DNA of 64,000 bases from the NCBI GenBank assembly GCA_023150375.1, contig JAKLLA010000007.1:124001-188000 (forward strand), written 5' to 3'. Position numbers and translations under genes: made by a program. Shown piece after piece: positions 57,992 through 64,000 of the stretch; positions within the stretch are counted from its first letter, which is position 1, and each line of letters starts with the position of its first letter. The notes under the pieces are model-generated. The model saw only the letters and a program-made list of their open reading frames with translations. It ran no database searches and had not been told where the DNA came from. The DNA comes from Burkholderiaceae bacterium (lineage in GTDB: Bacteria > Pseudomonadota > Gammaproteobacteria > Burkholderiales > Burkholderiaceae_C).

Positions 57992-58222
57992 ATGGACGCG
58001 ACCAAGGAAATCGACACCCGCGGACTGAACTGCCCGCTGCCGATCCTCAAGGCCAAGAAGGCCCTGTCCGAACTGGCCAGCGGCGAGGTGCTCAAGGTCC
58101 TGACCACCGATCCGGGCTCGCTGCGCGACTTCCAGGCCTTTGCCAAGCAGACCGGCAACGACCTGCTCGACCAGCAGACCCTGCCGAACAACGAGTTCGT
58201 GCACCTGCTGCGGCGGCGCTGA
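57992..58222 (+). CDS. tusA: TusA-family sulfurtransferase
   Basis: A 76-residue protein with the TusA fold and its active-site motif DTRGLNCPLPILKAKKALSE (CPxP, Cys 15), which carries persulfide in sulfur relay, for example to tRNA thiolation, molybdenum cofactor synthesis or dissimilatory sulfur oxidation. The ATG at 57992 has AAGGAG eight bases upstream. It stands alone on the plus strand between ppk1 and the MBL gene. Without sulfur-oxidation or tRNA-modification genes nearby its exact partner is unclear, though an MBL-fold protein converges with it 97 bases away. Confidence 0.93.
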   Translation: MDATKEIDTRGLNCPLPILKAKKALSELASGEVLKVLTTDPGSLRDFQAFAKQTGNDLLDQQTLPNNEFVHLLRRR

Positions 58223-58319
58223 GGCCCGCGGTGACTGCGCGCGACCCCGGCCGGCTGGCCGATCGACGCGCAGGTACCGCGGCAGTCGGCGCCCAGCCGC
58301 TGCCCAGCGGTCCTGTCCC

Positions 58320-59258
58320 TCACTCCCGCTCCAGTTCCAGATAGACGCGGCTGGCATTGCCGGGCATCAGCTCGGCCGCGTTGAGCAGCCGGACAAAGGG
58401 TGCCGCGTCGAAGGACCTCACCGCCGCGCCGACGTCGGTGCCGTCGTCCACGGCCTTCTTCATGTGGGCGCGCAGGGCCAGCAGGTAGGCCTTCGTGTCG
58501 GCCTGCGCGGTGGCCAGGTGGGTCACCTGGCCATGGCCGGGCACCAGCACGGCGGGCTCGAGCTGTTCGACGACCGAGAAGGTGGCCAGCCAGTTCCGGG
58601 TGTTGCTCACCGGCAGCACGCCCAGCATGCGGTCGACGTAGACCACGTCTCCGGTGAAGAGCACGTTCTTCTGCGGCAGCCACACCATCGTGTCGCCCGG
58701 CGTATGCGCGCCGCCGCGGTGCCTGAACTCGAAGACCACGCCGCCGAGTTCCATCCGCTCGTCGGGCGCCTTCAGCCAGCGCGTGGGCAGGGTGGGCACC
58801 GTGCCGTCGGCCCTGGCGCCGAGCAGCACCTTCAGCGCCTGAAGGTGGTCGTGGCCACGGTTGCGCATGTCGGCCTGGCCCGCAGCATGCGCGATCGACT
58901 CGGCGCCCTGCGCCTGGAAGTAGCCGTTGCCCAGCCAGCGGTGGTCCTGGCCACCGGTGTTGACCACCCACTTGATGGGCTGGCGGGTGACCCGGCGTGC
59001 GGCCTGTGCGATCTGGCGCGCGCTCTCGAAGGTGGCGCCGCTGTCGATCAGCACGGCGCCGGCGGCGGTCACGACGAGACCGATGTTGGCGTTCAGCCCT
59101 TCGTTCTCGGCGGTGCGGGCACCGGTGTCGCCCACATGGGCAAAGACGCCGTCGGCCACCGGCTTGAACTCGACCTTCACCGCCTGCGCATGGCCGGACA
59201 GCAGACCCAGGAACAGGGGCAGCGCGCGGGCAAGCCGCAGGAGACTCGGAAAGGTCAT
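58320..59258 (-). CDS. Exported MBL-fold metallohydrolase-like protein
   Basis: A 312-residue protein with signal peptide (about 1-25, ending GHAQAVK) and a metallo-beta-lactamase fold. The first metal motif is degenerate: where the family has NTHxHxDHxxG, this protein has NTGGQDHRWLGN (100-111), one residue shorter and without the first two His. The Asp-His pair remains. Other ligand positions look normal: His in RGGAHTPGDTMVW, Asp in LFTGDVVY and His in VLVPGHGQVTH. One metal site may be lost or altered. It is the third gene of an ECF-permease-MBL set, five bases after the permease stop. Family relatives occur with quinoprotein and sulfur-oxidation clusters. Confidence 0.82.
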   Translation of the reverse strand: MTFPSLLRLARALPLFLGLLSGHAQAVKVEFKPVADGVFAHVGDTGARTAENEGLNANIGLVVTAAGAVLIDSGATFESARQIAQAARRVTRQPIKWVVNTGGQDHRWLGNGYFQAQGAESIAHAAGQADMRNRGHDHLQALKVLLGARADGTVPTLPTRWLKAPDERMELGGVVFEFRHRGGAHTPGDTMVWLPQKNVLFTGDVVYVDRMLGVLPVSNTRNWLATFSVVEQLEPAVLVPGHGQVTHLATAQADTKAYLLALRAHMKKAVDDGTDVGAAVRSFDAAPFVRLLNAAELMPGNASRVYLELERE

Positions 59259-59263
59259 GGCAC

Positions 59264-60316
59264 TCACAGCAGTGCGTTGAAGACGAAGCCGACGGCCAGG
59301 ATGCCCGTGGCCACCACGGCGGCGAAGGTGAGGATGAGCCGCAGGTCGAGCACCTTGCGCAGGATGATCATTTCCGGCAGCGAGAGCGCGATGACGCTCA
59401 TCATGAACGCCAGCACGGTGCCCAGTGCCGCGCCCTTGGCCAGCAGCGCCTGCACGATCGGGATGATGCCGGCCGCATTGGTGTACATCGGCACCCCGAT
59501 CAGCACCGCCAAAGGCACGGACCACCAAGCCTCCTTGCCCATGAACGAGGCCATGAAGTCCTGCGGTACCCAGCCGTGGATGACCGCACCGATGGCGATG
59601 CCGGCCAGGATGTACGGCCAGACCTTGCCGACGATCTCGCGCACGCTGGCAAGGCCTCCTTCGATGCGCTCGGACAGGGTCATGCCATCGCTGCCGGCGG
59701 CAGCCTGAACCCTGGGCATGTCGCGCACCCAGCCCTCGAGGTGGGACTCCATCTTCAGCCGCCCGATCACCCAGCCGGCCACGATGGCCACCGACAGGCC
59801 AAGTCCGAGGTAGAGCGCGGCGATCTTCCAGCCGAACAGGCCGAACAGCAGCGCCAGTGCGACCTCGTTGACCATCGGCGCGGAGATGAGGAACGAGAAG
59901 GTCACGCCCAGCGGCACGCCCGCCTGCACGAAGCCGATGAACAGCGGCACCGCCGAGCAGGAGCAGAACGGAGTGACCACACCCAGGCCGGCCGCCATGA
60001 CGTTCGCGACCCCTTCGCGGCGACCGGCCAGCAGTGCGCGGGTGCGTTCGGGTGTGAAGTAGGAATTGATCATCCCCATCACGAATACCACCGCGGTGAG
60101 CAGCAACAGCACCTTGGGGGTGTCGTAGAAGAAGAACTGCAGGGCGCCGCCCAGGTGACTGCCGCGGTCGACCGGCAGCACGGCGACCAGCGCCTCGGAA
60201 GCGGGTATCAGGGAGCGGTACAGCGCCCACCAGACCAGCGCGGCCACCAGAAGGAAGGCACGCGGGTGCTGCTGCGGGAATTGCAGCGTGCGCTGCGACA
60301 GGGACATGATCGTCAT
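59264..60316 (-). CDS. Permease of the ArsP/DUF318 family (PF03773)
   Basis: A 350-residue inner-membrane protein with eight or more membrane segments. The family hallmark is the cysteine motif GLGVVTPFCSCSAVPLFIGF near residue 110, together with the matched GVPMYTNAAGIIPIVQALLA in the second half. Relatives move organoarsenicals (ArsP) or unknown thiophilic substrates. I start at the ATG 60316 with GAGAGGAT seven bases upstream; an in-frame ATG three codons later is possible. It precedes the MBL gene by five bases and follows the ECF sigma gene by 89 bases. Confidence 0.88.
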   Translation of the reverse strand: MTIMSLSQRTLQFPQQHPRAFLLVAALVWWALYRSLIPASEALVAVLPVDRGSHLGGALQFFFYDTPKVLLLLTAVVFVMGMINSYFTPERTRALLAGRREGVANVMAAGLGVVTPFCSCSAVPLFIGFVQAGVPLGVTFSFLISAPMVNEVALALLFGLFGWKIAALYLGLGLSVAIVAGWVIGRLKMESHLEGWVRDMPRVQAAAGSDGMTLSERIEGGLASVREIVGKVWPYILAGIAIGAVIHGWVPQDFMASFMGKEAWWSVPLAVLIGVPMYTNAAGIIPIVQALLAKGAALGTVLAFMMSVIALSLPEMIILRKVLDLRLILTFAAVVATGILAVGFVFNALL

Positions 60317-60405
60317 GGGGATCCTCTCGTCCGGGAAGACGATGCACGGGCGAAAAGGATGCACCCCTGCGGCGGGATTTCGCAACGACTGCCGTCGGCC
60401 CGCGA

Positions 60406-61020
60406 TCAGCGCGCGGGATCTGGACGAGGCCGCGTGCGTCCGGCATGACTGCAGACCCGACCGGACCCGGGGTCGAACTGCACCCGGCAGGCCTGGATGA
60501 GGCGCTCGCGCAGACGTCGGCGGGCCCGCAGCAGGCGGGCCTTCGCCGCCGGCAGCGACAGCCCCTGGCGGGCGGCGTAGTCCGCCTGGGCCATGCCCTG
60601 CAGGTCGCAGGCACGCAGGATGTCGGCATCGGCCGGCGGCAGTTCCGGCAGCGTGCGGGCCACACAGGCCGCGAGATCGCCGATCGGATCGATGGCCTCG
60701 AGGGGCTCGGTCAGAGCCTCGACTGCGTCGATCGGGAGGAGGTCGCGTGCCCTTCGGCTGCGATCGATCAGCGCATGGCGGGCGACCTGGTAGAGCCAGG
60801 CTCGCGGGTTATCGACCCGGCAGAAGGCCTCGCCCTGAAGCAGCGCCTCGAGAAACACGTCCTGCAGCACATCGTCGGCCTGGGCGGCATCGGAAACGCG
60901 GCGCCGCAGATAGGTGCGCAGCTCGCCCCGCAGGGCGGACCAGGCCGCCGCGACGCAACGGCAGGGGTCCGCGCCACCCGGTGTCCCCTGGCCGTTCGAG
61001 ACCTCGTCCGCCTGGCTCAT
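60406..61020 (-). CDS. ECF sigma factor (SigZ-like)
   Basis: A 204-residue extracytoplasmic-function sigma factor. Sigma2 domain (about 30-100) with DVLQDVFLEALLQGEAFCRV and DNPRAWLYQVARHALIDRSR; sigma4 domain (about 115-185) with a helix-turn-helix GMAQADYAARQGLSLPAAKA. The C-terminal tail, RVQFDPGSGRVCSHAGRTRP, has a Cys-His pair and resembles the SigZ-type tail. No anti-sigma gene is visible next to it. The ATG at 61020. The gene lies just upstream of the permease and MBL genes on the same strand, so it probably controls them. Confidence 0.86.
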   Translation of the reverse strand: MSQADEVSNGQGTPGGADPCRCVAAAWSALRGELRTYLRRRVSDAAQADDVLQDVFLEALLQGEAFCRVDNPRAWLYQVARHALIDRSRRARDLLPIDAVEALTEPLEAIDPIGDLAACVARTLPELPPADADILRACDLQGMAQADYAARQGLSLPAAKARLLRARRRLRERLIQACRVQFDPGSGRVCSHAGRTRPRPDPAR

Positions 61021-61125
61021 GGCGCACGAGGATAGCGCCTCGAAGGTGGCTGCCGGACGGTACATGCGACAAAGGGGCGACCGCCTCGCGGCAGCGCGCC
61101 CCTTTGCCCCTCCCTGTGTCGGCAT

Positions 61126-61143
61126 GCGGCCCCGCGGGGCCGC
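61126..61143 (-). terminator. 18-base GC palindrome after phoX
   Basis: GCGGCCCCGCGGGGCCGC is a perfect palindrome 16 bases after the phoX stop (minus strand). It may end the phoX transcript; there is no T-tract. Confidence 0.4.
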
Positions 61144-61158
61144 TCTCCACCCCTCGGT

Positions 61159-63276
61159 TCAGCCCCCGATCACCCCGCCGTCGCTGCGGCGCACCATCAC
61201 CGTGGCCGAGCGCGGCCGGGCGCCCGCGGTCGGCCATTGCGAGAAGGCCGTGGGGTTGCGGGCGATCTCGTTGTCGGTGAGCGTGGTGCCGCCGGCATTC
61301 TTCGGCGCGTTCGGATGGTTGCCCACCTCGCCCGGGTGCTGGATGTTGACGAACATGGTCTTGCGGTCCGGCGTCCAGGTCACCCCGGTCACCTCGCAGC
61401 CCGACGGGCCGACCAGGAAGCGCCGGATTTCCTTGCTCACCGGATCGGCCGCCAGCATCTGGTTGTTGCCCATGTTCAGAAAGTCGCCGGCGTTCGAGTA
61501 GCTGCCGTCGGTCTGGATCCACAGACGGCCGAAGTCGTCGAAGGCCAGGCCGTCCGGGCTGTTGAACAGGTTGTCCAGCGTGACATTGGCCGACGGCGCA
61601 CGGGCATCGGTGATGCTGGGTTGACCGGCCAGCACGAAGATGTCCCAGTCGAAGGTCAGCGCCGTGGCAGCGCCACCGGCTTCGTTCCAGCGCAGGATAT
61701 GGCCCCAGACGTTGTTGGCGCGCGGGTTGGCCTCGTCCACCGGCGGGCGGGCCGAGCCGCCCGCGGTGCTGCCGTCCGCCGCGTTGGAGGTGGTGCCGCC
61801 GCGGCGGTTGTTGTTGGTCAGGGTGACGTAGACCTCGCCGGCCTTCTTCGGGTTGGCGGAGATCCACTCCGGGCGGTCCATCATGGTCGCCCCGACGCGG
61901 TCGGCCGCCTGGCGGGTCTTGATCAGCACCTCGGCCTGGCTCGCGAAACCGTTGGCCTCGGTCAGGCCGTTCTCGCCGTGGCGCAGCGGGATCCACACGC
62001 CGGTCCCCATCCGGTCGCCGGCGGTGGCGCCGGCGTCGAAGCGGGCCACGTAGAGCGTGCCGCTTTCCAGCAGGCGACGATTCGCGGCGCTGGTCGGGTT
62101 GGCACGGTCGAAGGTTCCGTCGGAGACGAACTTGTAGATGTACTCGTTGCGCTCGTCGTCGCCCATGTAGACCACGACCTTGCCGTCGGCAGCCACCACC
62201 AGCTCGGCATTCTCGTGCTTGATGCGACCCAGGGCGGTGCGCTTGACCGGCTTGGAGGCCGGTGCGAAGGGGTCGATCTCGACCACCCAGCCGAAGCGGT
62301 GCGGCTCGTTGGGGTTGACGTCGGCGTCGAAACGCGGATCCACGGTGTGCCAGCGGTAGCCGAAGCCAGTGGTGCTGATGCCGTAGCGCAACTGGCCCTG
62401 GCGCACGTCGGCGGGCTGACCGGCACCGTTGGTCGGCGTGGCGAAGTAGCCGTTCCAGTTCTCCTCGCAGGTGAGGTAGGTGCCCCAGGGGGTGCGGCCG
62501 TTGGCGCAGTTGTTCAACGTTCCGAGCACTTCGGTGCCGTTGGGGTCGGCGGCAGTCTTCAGCAGCGCATGGCCGGCCGCGGTGCCCTGCAGCGTCATCG
62601 GCGTGTTGCCGTGGATGCGGCGGTTGTAGGGCGAGTTCTTGACATGCGCCCAGCTGCCGTCGGCGTTGCGCTTGACATGGACCACGCTCACGCCGTGCGC
62701 GGCCTGGGCCTTGCGTGCCTTCTCCAGCGTGAAGGGCGCCATCCAGTCGGCGGCGTCCGTGCCGGCCTCGATGGCGTAGAAGTACTCGGGGTTGATGTAC
62801 TCGTGGTTCATCACGAGCAGGCCCTCGTCGCTGCGGTCGCCGAAGCCATTGCCCGCGGCATTGAAGCCGAAGAAGGCCATTCCGTCGTGGTTGTCGCCGA
62901 TCTGCTGCTCCTGGTCGGCCGCCGAGTTGCTGGCGTCGGCCTTCCAGGTCGGGGCCAGGTCGTTGATGGGCTCACCCCAGGGCAGCATGGCCGTGGCGAC
63001 ATAGCCGGCCGGCACCACGACCGTGTCGGCGCTGGAGACGCCCACGCTGGTGAAGCCGAGCATCCGCTCGGCTGGGGCCGGGCTGTCCTTGTCGTCGTCA
63101 CCCCCGCCACAGGCAGCCAGGCCGCCGAGGAAGGGCAGGATGGCCGCGCCGAGCCCGCCCTTGAGCAGCAGCCGGCGGCCCGGCCGCGCGGCCACGGCCT
63201 GTTCGACCACCTGGGTCAGCGACAGGTTCTTCGAAGGGTTGGTGCTGGAATCGTCGTCGAGGAGGATCTTGGACAT
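61159..63276 (-). CDS. phoX: PhoX-type alkaline phosphatase (DUF839), Tat-exported
   Basis: A 705-residue secreted phosphatase. The N-terminal Tat motif GRRLLLKGGLGAAILPFLGG (twin Arg near 33-34) runs into a lipobox-like LAACGGG, so it may be a Tat lipoprotein. The remainder is a PhoX six-bladed propeller: EEYVNHEY-like LLVMNHEYINPEYF near residue 155, LTCEENWNGYF near 270, GRIKHENAEL near 355, FDDFGRLWIQTDG near 580 and GPSGCEVTGVTWTPDRKT near 645 are expected family blocks that bind Ca2+ and Fe. Four PhoB half-sites precede the gene. The ATG at 63276 has GAGGA eight to ten bases upstream, and an olsB-like gene lies upstream. Confidence 0.94.
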   Translation of the reverse strand: MSKILLDDDSSTNPSKNLSLTQVVEQAVAARPGRRLLLKGGLGAAILPFLGGLAACGGGDDDKDSPAPAERMLGFTSVGVSSADTVVVPAGYVATAMLPWGEPINDLAPTWKADASNSAADQEQQIGDNHDGMAFFGFNAAGNGFGDRSDEGLLVMNHEYINPEYFYAIEAGTDAADWMAPFTLEKARKAQAAHGVSVVHVKRNADGSWAHVKNSPYNRRIHGNTPMTLQGTAAGHALLKTAADPNGTEVLGTLNNCANGRTPWGTYLTCEENWNGYFATPTNGAGQPADVRQGQLRYGISTTGFGYRWHTVDPRFDADVNPNEPHRFGWVVEIDPFAPASKPVKRTALGRIKHENAELVVAADGKVVVYMGDDERNEYIYKFVSDGTFDRANPTSAANRRLLESGTLYVARFDAGATAGDRMGTGVWIPLRHGENGLTEANGFASQAEVLIKTRQAADRVGATMMDRPEWISANPKKAGEVYVTLTNNNRRGGTTSNAADGSTAGGSARPPVDEANPRANNVWGHILRWNEAGGAATALTFDWDIFVLAGQPSITDARAPSANVTLDNLFNSPDGLAFDDFGRLWIQTDGSYSNAGDFLNMGNNQMLAADPVSKEIRRFLVGPSGCEVTGVTWTPDRKTMFVNIQHPGEVGNHPNAPKNAGGTTLTDNEIARNPTAFSQWPTAGARPRSATVMVRRSDGGVIGG

Positions 63277-63322
63277 GGCTGTGGATTCCGTGGAGGAAAG
63301 GCCGTCAGCGTCGCAGCCGCCG

Positions 63323-63362
63323 ATGAATCGCCCATGAACGAAACATGACGGCCGCATGACGG
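63323..63362 (-). promoter_or_regulatory. Pho box with four PhoB half-sites upstream of phoX
   Basis: On the minus strand CGTCAT-like half-sites begin at an exact 11-base period: plus-strand positions 63356 (ATGACGG), 63345 (ATGACGG), 63334 (ATGAACG) and 63323 (ATGAATC). That is the CTGTCAT-N4 pattern repeated four times. It lies 46 bases upstream of the phoX ATG. Confidence 0.85.
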
Positions 63363-63374
63363 CCGGTCGCGTAC

Positions 63375-64000
63375 TCAGTTCGCCGCGTCGCCGAGGAAGT
63401 GGCGCCGGTAACGCGCCGGCAGGTCGCGCAGGCGCATCAGGATGGGCAGGTCGGCGGTGTGGAAGTCGGGATCCCAGGCCGGCGGGCCCAGCACCTTGGC
63501 ACCGCAGCGCAGGTAGCCCTTGATGAGCGGCGGAATCTCCACCGGCAGGTGGCGGTCGAGCTCCTCCACCGGCAGCGGCAGGCGCGGACGCACCTGCCAT
63601 TCGATCGGCGCCAGGTGGGTCTGGCGCAGCCGCTCCCAGACGCTGGCGGCCACGTGGCCGCCGTCGCGCATGCTGATGCTGGCGCAGCCGATCATGCTGT
63701 CCAGGCCGTTGCGGGCCATGAAGGCTGCCAGCGCCGCCCAGAGGGTCATGATCACGCCGCCCTGGCGATGCGCCGGGTGCACGCAGGAGCGCCCCAGCTC
63801 GGCCATGCGCGGCATCAGCGGGCGCACCCGGGTCAGGTCGAACTCGGTCTCGCTGTACCAGCCGCCGACGCGGCGCGCCGCTGCCGGAGTGAGCACGCGG
63901 TAGGTGCCGATGGCCTCGCCGGCGGCGTCGCGCACCAGCAGATGCTCGCAATGGGCGTCGAAGAGGTCGCGGTCCAGTCCGGGCGGCGTGCCGGGCAGGT
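63375..64000 (-). CDS. olsB: OlsB-like acyltransferase (ornithine-lipid type), 5' end outside window
   Basis: The frame runs off the window at base 64000, so the N-terminus is missing; about 208 residues are visible. They match the acyl-ACP:amine acyltransferase family (Acetyltransf_5), as in OlsB, which makes lyso-ornithine lipid from ornithine and 3-hydroxyacyl-ACP. Visible landmarks are FDAHCEHLLVRDAAGEAIGT, GRSCVHPAHRQGGVIMTLW, SMIGCASISMRDGG and LIKGYLRCGAKVLGPPAWDP. Ornithine lipids are phosphorus-free and are often made under phosphate limitation, which fits the adjacent PhoB box and phoX. No olsA is visible because the upstream side is cut. N-acyl amino acid synthase is an alternative role. 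Confidence 0.8.
   Translation of the reverse strand, partial: LPGTPPGLDRDLFDAHCEHLLVRDAAGEAIGTYRVLTPAAARRVGGWYSETEFDLTRVRPLMPRMAELGRSCVHPAHRQGGVIMTLWAALAAFMARNGLDSMIGCASISMRDGGHVAASVWERLRQTHLAPIEWQVRPRLPLPVEELDRHLPVEIPPLIKGYLRCGAKVLGPPAWDPDFHTADLPILMRLRDLPARYRRHFLGDAAN

Overview
The window is very GC-rich chromosomal DNA from a betaproteobacterium, almost certainly Burkholderiales. That placement is inferred from gene order and protein character: dciA, M23 peptidase, secA and argJ together; glnA, a secreted coiled-coil protein, ntrB and ntrC together; atpIBEFHAGDC; priA with hemE; and the fused isobutyryl-CoA mutase IcmF. The Leptothrix/Rubrivivax/Ideonella type of Burkholderiales would fit, but the genus cannot be read from sequence alone. 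I see no rRNA, tRNA, CRISPR array, prophage or insertion sequence. Nearly all genes look like long-resident core or near-core genes.

Layout. 1-6.2 kb: the end of an EAL protein, coaX, a hypothetical gene, a 0.6 kb non-coding stretch, icmF behind a palindromic operator, and a 54-residue basic protein. 6.2-13.1 kb: an FAD protein, an AspT-type transporter, a LuxR regulator, an acyl-CoA racemase and argJ. 13.1-18.4 kb: secA, M23 peptidase, dciA, rhodanese and grxC. 18.5-28 kb: rhombosortase, glnE, an amidohydrolase, a ubiquinone-type hydroxylase, priA, a 0.36 kb AT-richer gap with inverted repeats, and hemE. 28-30.2 kb: a lemA/TPM/TPM operon. 30.3-37.8 kb: the complete nine-gene ATP synthase operon. 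37.9-44.3 kb: SMP-30, GNAT, and a MocR regulator facing an overlapping transporter-aminotransferase-phzF operon whose transporter is frameshifted at a run of eight G. 44.3-51.2 kb: rpoH behind a perfect CIRCE element, a Crp/Fnr regulator, and the nitrogen regulon core ntrC-ntrB-glnA. 51.3-54 kb: a CinA-type protein, EI24 and a Tat-type dienelactone hydrolase. 54.1-64 kb: ppx, ppk1, tusA, an MBL protein, a permease, an ECF sigma factor, phoX and the 3' part of an olsB-like gene.

How the genes work together. The right third brings together several stress and nutrient circuits whose control sites can be read directly. These are CIRCE on rpoH, a sigma-54 promoter with upstream half-sites on glnA, and PhoB-type 11-bp repeats in front of both ppk1 and phoX. 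With ppx, ppk1, phoX and the olsB-like gene within 10 kb, the end of the window looks like a phosphate-economy neighbourhood: polyphosphate, phosphatase and phosphorus-free lipid. The left part holds cofactor, acyl-CoA, secretion and replication housekeeping genes.

I found no clearly new multi-gene system. The most promising leads are regulatory or architectural: the G8 frameshift with its upstream mini-ORF and MocR repeats, start codons lying exactly six bases after a -10 box, the DnaA-box-like inverted repeats upstream of priA, the ECF-permease-MBL cluster with a degenerate zinc motif, and the small basic protein after icmF.
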